Part shown: positions 11,050-23,287 of the stretch, one piece after another
How the letters are laid out: each line of letters opens with the position of its first letter
How positions within the stretch are numbered: the stretch's first letter is position 1
DNA from: Bryoerythrophyllum caledonicum
Lineage: Eukaryota; Streptophyta; Bryopsida; Pottiales; Pottiaceae
Length of the DNA stretch: 64,000 nt
Reading direction: 5' to 3'
Assembly (NCBI GenBank): GCA_963971425.1
Contig: OZ020517.1
Location: 29,530,668 to 29,594,667 of the forward strand
Translations under genes and position numbers: made by a program
Notes under the pieces: generated by a model
What the model saw: the letters and a program-made list of their open reading frames with translations, nothing else
Told to the model about the DNA's origin: nothing
Database searches by the model: none

Positions 11050-13129
11050 TCTTAAACCAAACCCCTAACTACACACTCCTCACCAAAAGTCCAAAATCTA
11101 AACTAAACCATCACTGAACACAGCGGCATCCACTCCACTCCACGAACACCGGCTCGCAATCCCGGGTGACAGCAGACAGAGAAATGCACCGTATCTACAA
11201 CCACAATTCCAAACCAAAACCCTCTCCTACAGAATCTGACTCCGATTTGCAAATATGACTCCAATTTTACATCAAAACACAGTGCATCCACCTACACCAG
11301 TTTCCAAGAAGCCCTGGCAAACCGATGAGACCATAAAGCTGCCCGCCCATACGAACTAGACCATGAGCACAAGCATACGATCAATCAACTTAATCAATCC
11401 CACCCGAGACAAATGGTGTCTTAGTCCCATATCGATTGTAGAATAGATCGGAGTAGGGTATAAAGAAGAAGACAACACTCCACAATTTCGAAATTACCCA
11501 TTACACATTGATCATGGTGGAGGGGGGTTGACGTGGCGGCCTATGTCTAGGTGCTTGTGCCGGACCCCTACTGCCTTGACTAATATCTTCAGTCGACATA
11601 AAACCCTTACCATAGCCCTACATAGTTCTTCACGCTTATAGTCATTTTTGTGGAAATTTATCGTCCTCCTTATATTCTTATAAAATTTACATCCACTACG
11701 TTAATTTAATGTTAAAGTTATTCCTACATGACCAAGGGATTTTTGTGTTGTCAAATATAATCTTGTACTTAATCCCTAAATAATCCCTTTTGCAAATCTC
11801 CGGCATGTTTCCATCATGGTTGTGATATATATTTACAATTCTTGGAATTTTCTACAATGATGCAAGAAGACAATAGGTACATGTTTGACTCGGGTTAATA
11901 TACCATTTCTCTATAAAGTACATAAATGAATTTTTTTGAGAAATCTAGAGAGTTCTCCCTCTCTCTATTTAGCCCCTCTTGTTATGATTTTTATAAACAG
12001 AAGATTTTTTTTTGGATTCTTCTTTGGATTTTATATTCAGTTATATGACTTGCGCTCCTCCTCCATTGATAGATTTGATACTTAGTAAATTTTAATTTTT
12101 TAATTGTCCCTCTCCATCTCCTTCTCTTTCCTCTTCCGTTATCTTGATTGAATTTTTTATTTTTGGAAGTCCCTTTCTTGCATTTGCCACTATTATTTTT
12201 AATTTATTTTAAACAAAAGTAGTTCTTCTTAAATTCCACTAAACCCTCACATTCTGTATTTAGTTTTATGACTTCAGTCCTCTTCCATTGATTGGGATGA
12301 CGTTTTTTTATTTTAATTTTTTGATTCTTCCTTTCCATCTCTTTCCTCTTCCTTTATCTTGATTGAATATTTTTGTTTTTGAATGTTCCTCTCTCACTCT
12401 ACCCCTATTATTTTGACTTTTTAAACTAAATTTTTTTATCTTGGATTCTTCTTTTAATTCCATATCGAGTTTTATCACTTGTGTTCCTCTTCTAGTGATT
12501 TGTATGACCCTTATTGAAAGCAAGATTTATTTATAAAAAATATATGAAAATAAAATGGAGATGGCACCTATCCTGCGTGGCATACAACTTGTAGGTTTGA
12601 ATATTCTTTTCCCTTTAATCATTTAATATTGCCTAAGAAAGAAATAAAAGAAAATTTGTTTCAAATGATTCTTCTTCCATTGTTATATTTATGTCTTGTT
12701 GAGTCAGCTAGAATCGAGACAAATTTTAGAACTTGAATATTTTTTGAATGTAAAGTTTTTGGGAGTTGGATAAACGTAACTTGGAAAATAGAATTTTTTA
12801 TTAAAAAATGAGCAAAAATGATGCACTCCCAAGACATTGCGGAGGTTATCCATTATAGATCTATTTTGGCCGAAACGTGCTGAACTTCAAAGTTATAATG
12901 AGAGTTGGTGTAATAGCTTTGACGTCACACATGAATCCATAAAACAATACTGGAAAATTTATGTGCACCACAAGAATGTAACAATGGAATGCTATTATGA
13001 TAGGATGTAAAGACAAATATGTTAAAGCCCTATCATGGGCTTCTCAAAAAAACCTTATAGATACATAAAACGTGAGGTAGCAGAACCATTTCCCAAACAT
13101 TACTAACATCATATCACAACTACTCATAA
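11050..13129. other. AT-rich spacer, no gene
   Basis: From about 11.9 to 12.5 kb there are pyrimidine-rich tracts with loosely repeated cctcttccattgat/tttttatttt modules in two or three degenerate copies. No coding region is supported. The last part is the 3' flank of the dioxygenase gene. Confidence 0.45.
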
Positions 13130-14676
13130 TCAAGATCGAGCCCTCTTCTTCAAAACATTTGAAGAACTTGATGGCTCTGCTGTATCACATGGCCATGTGT
13201 TTTCTTGCGAATAGAATGAAGCAGCAACGTGGCGGCCACGACAATCAACCTGCACCCACAATAAATTCATCAACAACCATTATAGAACAAAATATTTGAA
13301 AAGGCATTATTAGACAATTACAGCTTGACAAATATCAATTATATTTCATATCGCCAAAAACAAAAACAAAAAAAACATGATGGAAAGAGAGGCATTTACC
13401 CGATTTGATTCATATTTCTCCTTAGCTTTTTTGTAACTGATAGCAATCTCACTATCGAGATGATCCAAAGCCGTCTTCAACTTCGTTATCACGTTTCTCT
13501 TTTGGACGAACGCCATGCCCAATGCATTTACACGTGAAGTTCTTGTGGTGCAATGGACTGTAGAATTACAATTCGTCAATAGCGCTGCACCATTTGGTGA
13601 TTTGAACTGAATATGATACTGCGGTAACCAAATCGATGGAAACTGTGTGACTTCCACTCCACCATCTACAAAATATACAAACGATAACTTTTGTCAATAG
13701 AGGTAATAAGAAAAGAAACATCAATATATTCTAACAAGTTTTGTTTAAAACTTACTTGGATAAAGCCATACAATCATCCCAAATCCATAATCGGTAGGAT
13801 CGATGTGTGGACTACAACTATAATCTCAAGTCACCGAGAAACACGTGAACAGCGTACTTGCAAATCTGCACTCCCCTGCTGGTAATCCTTCATTGATAAG
13901 AACTTTCTCCAATCGCTCCATCGTCGTTGGAAACGTTTGCTTGAAATAATTGGATATTTCAGCCTCAAACCTCTCCGACAAATCATACAAACAAAAGTGA
14001 GAGTGGGTGAACCTGTTTGAGCAAAACATTTTATTAGACATCAATTAATATAAAATATACAACACAACAATATAAAAAAATAAGCTTAAACAAGTACCTA
14101 CGATCCAATCTGGCCATGCTCGAAAAGGCCATACATTACCATGCGGCTACCTCCTACTTTCGATCCTCGTACTGTAGACTTTCCATACTTCTCCAAAATG
14201 GACGCCATACAATAAAGTCGTGGACTCTCGTCTTGAGGTATAACGTTGAATCGCAAGACACCCACACAATTTCCCATGTCCTCAATCATTGCTGTCGGCG
14301 TCTGAATCAATCTAAAATTCTTGACGTCTTTGGACAAATCGTATGAAGTCGAGTAGAAAGATTTAGGTTTAAAAACCTTTGTCACCTCCACAGTAGGAAC
14401 ATCCGTTGACGCATCATCACGCCTTTCGTGCTGGTATTTGAAATGATGTTTAATCTTGTCCACACTACGTTCAAGTACAAGATCACAAATGGTACATGAG
14501 TACGTATTACTTACAGCATCATGCGACACACCACATGACTCCAAAAACGACTGGTTGAAGACAAGTTCTGCAAGTCTGCGATGCCGACGTCCGTTGTTGT
14601 GACGAATGATTTGAGCCTCGTTATTTGGCATTGTTCCGCACTTACAAATCTGACACTCATACATAGAATTGTCCAT
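13130..14676 (-). CDS. Zinc-finger 2OG-Fe(II) dioxygenase, TET/JBP-like candidate
   Basis: Four exons fit GT/AG rules and keep phase: 14676-14102, 14012-13756, 13665-13400 and 13249-13130. They total 1218 nt, or 405 codons plus stop. Residues about 8-36 form a U1/matrin-type zinc finger (CQIC ... HNNGRRH) and about 60-85 a C2H2 finger (CTIC ... HHFKYQH). The C-terminal part has a 2-oxoglutarate/Fe(II) oxygenase signature: H261-x-D263, then a WLYPNGG strand, a distal H315 (TVHCT) and a basic 2OG-binding candidate, R322. It ends with a basic LKKRARS, possibly a nuclear signal. One in-frame TGA (13828-13826, codon 254) sits just before the HxD motif, so this copy may be inactive. The oxygenase fold is well supported by motif order; substrate and TET/JBP membership are inference. 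Confidence 0.7.
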
Positions 14677-14794
14677 TTGAATATTTCGCTATTCCATAAT
14701 CACCTGTTGTACAATGAAACACAAAACATAATCAATCACTGAAATAAAATTATCAATAAAAAGAAATCTATGTAATAAAACAAAATCATTTTCC
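14677..14794 (-). promoter_or_regulatory. Upstream region of the dioxygenase gene
   Basis: Short AT-rich 5' flank between the ATG and the 103-bp tandem array. No unambiguous TATA box can be singled out. The position makes it the likely proximal promoter or 5' UTR. Confidence 0.3.
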
Positions 14795-15493
14795 TGAAGC
14801 AAAATTACTCTTCATATCAAGGCCATGTGCAAAGCACACGACGTTAATAATTCAAGCAAAATCACAACAAGGAAAACAATTCCCTCTGAAGCAAAATTAC
14901 TCTTCATATCAAGGCCATGTGCAAAGCACACGACGTTAATAATCCAAGCAAAATCACAACAAGGAAAACAACAACTCCCTCCCTCCCTTTGAAGCAAAAT
15001 TACTCTTCATATCAAGGCCATGTACAAAGCACACGACGTTAATAATCCAAGCAAAATCACAACAAGGAAAACAACAACTCCCTCCCTCCCTTTGAAGCAA
15101 AATTACTCTTCATATCAAGGCCATGTGCAAAGCACACGACGTTAATAATCCAAGCAAAATCACAACAAGGAAAACAACAACTCCCTCCCTCCCTCTGAAG
15201 CAAAATTACTCTTCATATCAAGGCCATGTGCAAAGCACACGACGTTAATAATCCAAGCAAAATCACAACAAGGAAAACAACAACTCCCTCCCTCCCTTTG
15301 AAGCAAAATTACTCTTCATATCAAGGCCATGTGCAAAGCACACGACGTTAATAATCCAAGCAAAATCACAAAAAGGAAAACAACAACTCCCTCCCCCCCT
15401 CTGAAGCAAAATTACTCTTCATATCAAGGCCATGTGCAAAGCACACGACGTTAATAATTCAAGCAAAATCACGACAAGGAAAACAACTCCCTA
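14795..15493. repeat. 103-bp tandem repeat, seven units
   Basis: Units start at 14795, 14887, 14990, 15093, 15196, 15299 and 15402. Spacing is 103 bp in the middle and 92 bp at both ends. Each carries gaagcaaaattactcttc and a ccatgtgcaaagcacacgac block, and the middle units end in a ccctccctccct tract missing or shortened in the 92-bp units. Copies are nearly identical, so the array is recent or homogenised. It lies directly upstream of the dioxygenase gene. Confidence 0.95.
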
Positions 15494-16569
15494 TGAAGCA
15501 AAGTATGTAAAATATAGGAAGGTAGTAATCCAAACAAAATCATGACAAAGAAAAAACATGGCCAAAAGATGTCATACCATTTAATTGCTGTCATTTCATC
15601 CAGCAAATCTTCATAGATTGAGAGTTCCCTCCAAATAACCTCGTCTCCAAATCTATCTTTTTAAGTTCTCCATATATTCTTGACATATCATTTAGACAGA
15701 TCTTCTAGTGAAATCTTCTACTCAAATCCTCTACTCAAATCTAATCCTCACATATGGCTTTTACAAAGTATCTAATCAAATCCTATTGCAATCACTTGCC
15801 CACCTTGTTGCATATCAAAGTGAGTAGTCTGCAAGCTTAAATATATCACATTGCGGTTAACTGAGCCAGTTCAATATCACATTGTCGAGGGTAATTTCCT
15901 AAAAATTGGTTCACGTTATAAGCTTGAATAGAAAACTAAAGATTACGTTGGAGAGATGCATTCCTTCAGCTCAAGTCTTATCCATCCTGCAACACGAAAA
16001 AACTCCCACTAAATTATTTTAATCAACACATCAGATTCAAGTGCAAGTATTTTTAAGGCAATGCTATTACTGAAAACAAACGAATAGTGCACAACTGATA
16101 TGCCGAAGATCAAGCTTCTGCAATTTACTGTAGAAAAAATCACATAACCACTCACATGAATCCACAATGGAAAGAATGTGTATACATTGAAACAGACAGA
16201 TAATAACCTCGTGAAGACAGAGCGCTCCTCACTCATGGCCCTCATACTTCAACATCTTCGCCATGCCTGTCAAGTTCATACCCATCGAGACATTCTGGTC
16301 GCACGGTAGTGCTCGAACCCGTCCGTTCACAGCAGCAGTACCATCACCGCCACATAATTCGAGTCCGCTGCCACCAACAAGAGCTCCGTTGACGAGCAGT
16401 TGAAGTTCACGTCCGTCACCAGATCCTTGATCGACTCCAGCACCTAGCTCCCAGCTTACACACCCACCACCAACAGAACCTCGGAATAAATACTGACCAC
16501 TCAAGTTGCGGCTTCCTTTTCTCCAAATTTTTTTTTCTCTTGTTGTCCTCAGTCTGCCTCAACACACAC
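15494..16569. other. Spacer, no gene
   Basis: No convincing coding signal; AT-rich up to about 16.2 kb, then the start of a GC-richer block. Confidence 0.4.
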
Positions 16570-16686
16570 CAGCGCCTCGTCTCATATCCTGCAACGCCTG
16601 TCCATCGCCAGCGCCTCGTCTCATATCCTGCAACGCCTCTCCATCGCCAACGCCTCGTCTCATATCCTGCAACGCCTCTCCATCGC
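16570..16686. repeat. 39-bp tandem repeat, three copies
   Basis: Units start at 16570, 16609 and 16648 (core cctcgtctcatatcctgcaa). Being a multiple of 3, they generate repeated peptides in all frames, which explains spurious ORFs on both strands here. Confidence 0.9.
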
Positions 16687-17898
16687 CATCGCCACCGCTT
16701 CTTCTTCTTCAAGTTTCCATAGCAGGTCTTCTTCTTCAGGCTTCTTCTTCTTCAAGTTTATTCGAAAAGTATAACTCCTTTTTCACTGCCTTCACAGCTG
16801 CAACCCCCCTTCACTAAAACCATTGTATCATCTTACTCATAGACTTAACTTGCAAGTGCAATAAATCCATTGAAATCTGACTTGTAGAGCTAACTAACCT
16901 CCAAATTTCATAAAATGAAGAAGTAGAACAAGGAAATAGTGAAGGTTTGAATAGACCGCACTTGAAACTGCCACCGCCGTAACTCTCCAGACCCTTCTCT
17001 CCAAAACAGCCGAAATTTTGGTAGCGCTTCCGCGCGGATTTTTCACACAAGAATTTTTCACAACAATTACGAGCTGGAATCCACAATGCACAATTCAGCT
17101 TCCATCAAATCACGAAGTTGGGAAGAAGAGGCTCCCTGATTGGAAGTTGGCCAACCCCGCGGCCGCTCATCCCGCAGCTCTCTCTCACCAACACTCCTCC
17201 TCCGCCAATGTACTCGCGGAGTCCCAGCAGCGCCTCCATTCGCGTACCGACAGACTCGGCACTTCCACCGTCTCCACACAGACTCCGGCCTCCGCCAGGT
17301 CGGCACTTCACCCGTGGACGCAGATGCAGCCACGTAGAACTACAGCCGCAGAACTTCTCTCACCAACCCAACTTGTTGTAGCCGACACAACCAGCCGCCG
17401 AGCCTCCAACAGCATCGGATCGCATCGCCTCTTGGCCTCCGGCGTAACTCCGCAACTCACTCACGTCTCTGAACACACCCTCGCACCAAACTCACACAAA
17501 AACCCCAGACTTCAATCACACACAGGCGCTCTCCGCACCCCAAGCTCCTATCGTCCGAACTCCAACCGACGTCGCACACCAGCTCCCTCACCTAAACGCC
17601 AAAAGACGACGATCCTTCGCAGCTCACTCCGAACCCAGTACCGGATCACGGCTCGTGTCCACAGACCCGCCACGACCTATCACTTGCACCACTGCGCGTG
17701 TCTACAGACACGCCCCCCTTCACGTGAGCAATTCACCTACACAACACACACGAACGCGCGATGCCGTTCACGCAAGTTCAGCAGGCCAGCTGCCTCCAAA
17801 TATTCTTCCCAAAAAAAAAAAACAACGTCTCCCCCAGCCCAAACCTCTGCCCAACGCCCTCGTACTTCCCTGCAGCCATGCAAGACTCTCCCAGATCG

Positions 17899-18152
17899 CA
17901 CGAGCCTGCCTCCGCACCGGATCGCCACCCCCCTTCTCCAAAAACAGAGTCTCCCACGAGCCTACCGCCGCACCGGATTGCCACCCCCCTTCTCCAAAAA
18001 TAGAGTCTCCCACGAGCCTGCCGCCGCACCGGATTGCCACCCCCCTTCTCCAAAAACAGAGTCTCCCACGAGCCTGCCGCCGCACCGGATCGCCACCCCC
18101 CTTCTCCAAAAATAGAGTCTCCCACGAGCCTGCCGCCGCACCGGATTGCCAC
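17899..18152. repeat. 56-bp tandem repeat, four copies plus a partial
   Basis: Units start at 17899, 17955, 18011 and 18067 with a partial at 18123 (core cacgagcctgccgccgcacc). Differences are single bases. A lone related segment (gattgccaccccccttctc) appears at about 22007, next to the inverted partner of the cassette at 18165. Confidence 0.95.
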
Positions 18153-18164
18153 GGTTCTCATTAT

Positions 18165-18325
18165 ACTACTCTCTGGAACCGTTTGCGGAGCATCTTCTCG
18201 GGCAAGCTGGGCCGCTCTCAACACCGGCGCCTTGGCGGCTCCCTGGCCTGCAGTCTGCGCCAGACCCGGCCCACTGCTGCTGGCCCATACCCGGAGTTGC
18301 TCTCATCCTCAGGCATCGACTGCGC
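18165..18325 (+). repeat. GC-rich inverted cassette, copy 1
   Basis: About 160 bp (starting near gtttgcggagcatcttctcg) that recurs in inverted orientation at about 21827-21985 with an estimated 80-90 % identity by eye. It could be a fragment of a coding exon, but the reading frame is not conserved enough to say. Confidence 0.75.
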
Positions 18326-18530
18326 CAACTTCAATTTCAAATTCCCCGCGTTTCGGAACGCATGCAAACCCTAGTAGGACGCTGTTCGGGACTCCTTTCG
18401 GCGCCGCCTCCTTTCAGCTCGGCCTTCTTCCAGCTTTCTCTCTCAACCCCGCAAGACTTTTAGCTCAGCTCCGCCTCCTTCCAACTCTCTCTCCCTCTCC
18501 TTACGTGTGTGTTTAAATTTATGAACATGA

Positions 18531-20314
18531 AATGTACAAGTAGAAACTCGTTGCGGCATTAGTGGCTTATTCAGATTTATCGTTTGAGAATTGAGCATGA
18601 GTTGTCGTATGCGGTTTAGGGTTGGTTGTGATGCTCTTGGCTATATATTCTCGCAGTGATTGCAGGCGATGGTGATGCATAGCAGCCTACCTACACCAGC
18701 TTTGACAACAATGATCGACTCCTTGACTCGTCATCTGGATCCGACTTCTCAGGATAACCATCGACTTTTTATTTGCTTTGTATCTGTGGGAATCGTTTTT
18801 GTTGCATGAATACAAGCTGACCTCTAGCAGTTAGAAGGACTTCGACACGGACAGAATCAGGTATGGTCACGGTTTACCTTGAAGATCAGTTTACAGAAAC
18901 GCATTCTACACTAGGATTATATCATGGTTCGGTATGCTGTCAGAAACGTATGTAGACAGCATATGGAGAATCAATACCATAACCCTGCAGTAAAGGCTCA
19001 CTAATAAAATCTCGCTCAACTCATATCATCACACAATCATCACACAAATCAGCATAAAACGAGGTAGTGTTTTTTTTCCAGGAAACGGATTACTAATGTG
19101 TCACATGGGGCAGTGAACACTTTGGGCAGCAATCCAGCCTAACCAGCCGAACAGTATTCATTGAAAATGTCACCAGTAGTATTCCCTTGTGTTGAAACTC
19201 ATGCCTTTATGTTAAACTCATGCTCGTGTACTATGCACTGAAATTCATCATTGGCTGAATGTCACCAGTACTCATTGGCAGCTCTGCATGGCCAACTGCA
19301 GAAAATCTGAAGCTTGATAATTACATTGCACATCGACATCACGTTGATTGAGATGAGAGCACTAGTCTAGGTAATTTTGTTCTTGAAATTCATCATTGGC
19401 TGCCTCATAATGAGTTTTGAGTAGTAGCTACACAATCTGTACACTTATTGCAGAGGTGGTGAGAGGTTTCGATGGATTATGAGTGGAGGTGTTTTGTGGA
19501 TCACCGGACAGCTGCACCATGCACATCCGGGGAGAGATTATGAACTGTAATGTTCTCCTTATGTTGTAGTTATGACCTATAATGCTCTCTTCTCCAGAAT
19601 CTGTGATTTCCAAGTTTGAATCCGTCTTGTTTATAGGTAGGTGCAATATAGGAATGAGGAGACATTGGAAATATGTGGATTGGTCATATATGACAGGGTG
19701 TCCACCATTAGAAAATGATACGGTTTAAGGTAAGTCCCCCATAAGCAATGTGCATATATGGAGAGAGCATATAATATTTCATTGATTTTTCATCGATAGC
19801 CAATAGAATTCCAATGATAACCCAAAGGATTTCATATTTTTTTGATGAAAATTGAATCAGTCACGAATTTTCAAAGTGTGTTGTGATGTTCAGAGGGTGG
19901 CCACCAATAGTACTCCATAACCACCAACGAAAAACAAAGGTCTTGACTAATAGCAAATCTCCATTTTGAGCTGAAATAGTAGTGTTGGGATGGAAGTGAG
20001 TTGGAAATAACCCAATTTAATAGGCATTGACTATAGATTTTGGTTGATTATAGGGGGATTTAACTTAGATCTTGTAACAATTTGCTATTATTACTGAAGG
20101 GAACAAATAATAATATTCAGCACTAGATGAACTACAAAAATGTAAGGGTTAAAAGATGTTTATATATCATTTTTAATTTTAATACTAATTTTGAGATTAA
20201 GGGTTTCAAATAAACATACTTAAGAAAATAAAATCCACCTGAATAGTATTCAAATGTTTCATCTTCACAAAAAAAATTGAAAGTTATGGAATCAACAGTG
20301 ATTCTTCAAGAAAT
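18531..20314. other. Spacer, no gene
   Basis: AT-rich, non-coding in appearance; no repeats beyond short homopolymers. Confidence 0.45.
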
Positions 20315-20709
20315 TAACCCCTAAAAGCCCAAGCCATATTAGAGAAATCTATACTTAGTTGATAAAAAAAAAGTCAAGATGAACTTATTGAAAATCTAAC
20401 TGTAGAATCTTCTTCTAAAATTTTGTGACATGATGTGGTCAAAATTTCTTAAATTTTGATTGTACGGTTAGAAAGATAATTATGGTCAAAGCGTACATTT
20501 TTGTACCTAGTAGGTACATTTGGGCCTTTAGTGTTTAACCCCTAAAGGCCCCAGTGTACCTACCGAGTACAAAAGTGTACACTTTGATTGCAATAAACTT
20601 TCAATGCATGTAGTCAAAATTCACGAAATTTTGACCACATCATCTCATATTAGTTTAGAAGAAGATCTTATGGTTACATTTTCAATAAGTTCATCTTGGC
20701 AGTTTTTAA
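20315..20709. mobile_element. Pair of inverted TTAA MITEs sharing a central TTAA
   Basis: Two short elements (20315-20537 and 20534-20709) lie tail to tail. The segment around gtcaagatgaacttattgaa (about 20371) reappears inverted near 20675-20695, and the centre near 20535 is ttaacccctaaaggcc. Outer and central borders are TTAA. The pair forms a palindrome of about 390 bp and abuts the next MITE, sharing the TTAA at 20706-20709. Confidence 0.7.
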
Positions 20710-21640
20710 CCCCTAAAGGACCACGACCACTCTCGCTCTAAAACCAGTCCAAAACTGCCACTGCCAAAAAGAGACATGAAAATCACATCTTAAAGTGAAT
20801 TTTGGATTTTCAATTGTAAGATCTTAAAATAGACATCTATATAAACATGCCATATAATTTTGGTTGCAATCCACCGCACGGATTGATAGATTTTAGTGTT
20901 TGAAGTCAAAACAATGGTTCAAGTTCTTCCCTGCGTTGAGTAGATCAGCAGACTTTGACTTCACTTTGTATCAAATTTTTGCATTGTACAAGGTCTAAAT
21001 CCTATACCATTGTCTTAAGCATGATGTTATTTCCCTACACACCAATTTTTAGAGGTAAAAAAGGGGTGTAGCATATTCAAAACAAGTGTGCAAGGAGGAG
21101 TGGAGGTTCAAACATTGTCATTTCACGTTTCATTTTTTTGTGAACTACGTATGTATTCAAATGATAATCCAAACGGTCAATAAGAAGGTTTGCACCATAT
21201 ATTGTTTTTGAAAAAATAAAAAGTGAAAAATGAGAAGATCTCTAGGTTTTATGTAGAAAAGATGAAGTTTTTTTCCCCGTTGCCCGACAATGTGTGAAAA
21301 TGTTTGACTTGGAATATAATGCCTTTTTACACTAAAGACAAGATTTTTTTTTGAAAATTTCCAAAAAAGGAGATATTCTTTATATGTGTGAAAAATCTCA
21401 TTGTCAATAGAAACTTTTGTCAAAATTTTTGGAGGTGCCCGGTCTCCCCACTTTTGGCTTTAAGTGGTACTAACTTTCAAACCACAAATCCAAAAAATAA
21501 AATAAAAATATGTCCACGAAGCTCTTATCAGAGGCAATCTAGAATAAAAATTTCAGAGAAAAGGAATTATTTTTCGAATTTTAGGAACCTGCCCAAAATA
21601 AGAAATCCCCCGAAGGAGACTCTGGTCCTTTAGGGGTTAA
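20706..21640 (+). mobile_element. TTAA-flanked MITE, full copy A (935 bp)
   Basis: Starts TTAACCCCTAAAGGACC and ends with its inverse (ggtcctttaggggttaa). The body has no transposase. A second full copy lies inverted at 22362-23287 and a diverged one at 30025-30975. Flanks are TTAA in every copy, a piggyBac-type target preference. Confidence 0.85.
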
Positions 21641-21826
21641 TCAACAAACTAGAAAAATCCTCTAAAATGGCATGTGCATGTAGGGGTTAATCCAAACACA
21701 ATTTGCAGTGGGCCAGCGTTTGGTAGTCATTGGTGATTAGGAACTTGAGCCGATCAGGCAACTCCATCATGGAAAGTTGCTATCAGCTACAGAACTGAGA
21801 AATAACCCATGATATGGGAGAAATCA

Positions 21827-21985
21827 TGATGCCTGAGGATGAGAGCAACTCCGGGTGTGGGCGAGCAGTGGTGGGCCAGGTCTGGCGCAGACTGCGGGCC
21901 GGGGAGCCGCCAAGGCGCCGGTGTTGCGCGGGGCCCAGCCTGAGGGCAGCTCAAAAACTGTGGGCCTGCCCGAGAAGATGCTCCG
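21827..21985 (-). repeat. GC-rich inverted cassette, copy 2
   Basis: Inverted partner of 18165-18325, located between two inverted MITE copies, followed by a single 56-bp-repeat-like segment (about 22007-22042). Confidence 0.75.
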
Positions 21986-22361
21986 CAAACGGATCCAGAG
22001 AGAACCGATTGCCACCCCCCTTCTCTAAAAACAAAGTCTCCAGCTCAGTCTCGCCAGAGATTTGGCCTAGCCGGTTTTTTTTTCTTTTTTCTTTGTTTTT
22101 ATTTTCAGCAAACACATAGAACCATACTTAACTCTTTCTTTGTTTAATTTTGATGCACTTCAACAAAGACAAAACAAGTGCAAGCCTCAATCTACAAGAC
22201 ACTAATCTTGACCACAAATATAACGCCGCAAACACTTATTTTGAACATAAGAGATGATCTAATTTCTTATCAAAATATCTTTTCCGTTCTCGTAGGTGGT
22301 GGAAGGGTTTCTGGAGGTTGAATTGTACGTCACCGCATCGTGGACGAGGTATATAGTCTTC

Positions 22362-23287
22362 TTAACCCCTAAAGGACCATAGTCTCCTTCAGGGGGATTT
22401 ATGATTTTGGACAGGTTCCTAAAATTCGGAAAAAAATCCTTTTTCTTTGAAATTTTTATTCTAGATTGCCTTTGATAAGAGCTTTGTGGACATTTTTTTT
22501 TTTTTGGTGTGGGTTGAAAGTTAGTACCACTTAAAGCCAAAAGTGGGGACTCCGGGCACCTCCAACATTTTTGACAAAATTTTCTATTGACATTGAGATT
22601 TTTCACACATATAAAGAATATTTCTTTTTTAGGGAAATTTTCAAAAAAAAATCTTGCCTTTAGTGTAAAAAGGCATTTTATTCCAAGTCAAACAATTTCA
22701 CACATTGTCGGGCAACGGGGGAAAAAAACTTCATCTTTTCTACATAAAACCTAGAGATCTTCATATTTTTCACTTTTTATTTTTTCAACAGCAATACGTG
22801 GTGAAAACCTTCTTATTGACCGTTTGGATTATCATTTGAATACATACGTAGTTCACAAAAAAATAATACGTTGAATGGCTATTTTTGAACCTCCACTCCT
22901 TGCACACTTGTTTTGAATATGCTACACTCCTTTTTTACCTCTAAAAATTGGTGTGTTGGGAAATAACATCATGCTCAAGACAATGGTAAAAGATTTAGAC
23001 CTTGTACAATGCAAAAATTTGATACAAAGTGAAGTCAAAGTCTACTGATCTACTCAACGCAGGGACGAAAATGAACCATTTTTTTGACTTTAAACACTAA
23101 AATCTATCAATCCGTGGAGTGGATTGCAACCAAAATTTTATGGCATGTTTATATAGAAGTCTATTTTAAGATCTTACGGTTGAAAATCCAAAATTCACTT
23201 TAAAATGTGATTTTCATGTCTCTTTTTGGAAGTGGCAGTTTTGGACTCGTTTTAGAGCGAAAGTGGTCGTGGTCCTTTAGGGGTTAA
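22362..23287 (-). mobile_element. TTAA-flanked MITE, full copy B (926 bp)
   Basis: Inverted relative to copy A, with the same termini and TTAA borders (22362-22365 and 23284-23287). Copies A and B could form a stem of about 900 bp separated by about 720 bp if transcribed. Confidence 0.85.

Larger units (their letters stand above)
16900..18530. other. GC-rich, retroelement-like block, no reliable gene
   Basis: GC-rich, C-rich sequence with long overlapping ORFs on both strands (for example 17018-18115, +). These have Pro/Ser/Thr/Arg-rich composition and no domain. The 56-bp tandem repeat inside it shifts frame every unit. An agcgcttccgc motif at 17023 is shared with the Ty3/gypsy LTRs and with 63326, so the block may derive from an LTR. 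Confidence 0.45.

Noticed and set aside
14795..15493. Possible CRISPR-like array
   Set aside because: Whole 103-bp units are repeated, without unique spacers, in a plant nuclear context; it is a minisatellite.
17018..18115. 365-aa + strand ORF
   Set aside because: Low-complexity composition, runs through a 56-bp repeat that shifts frame, and competing ORFs exist on both strands; no domain.
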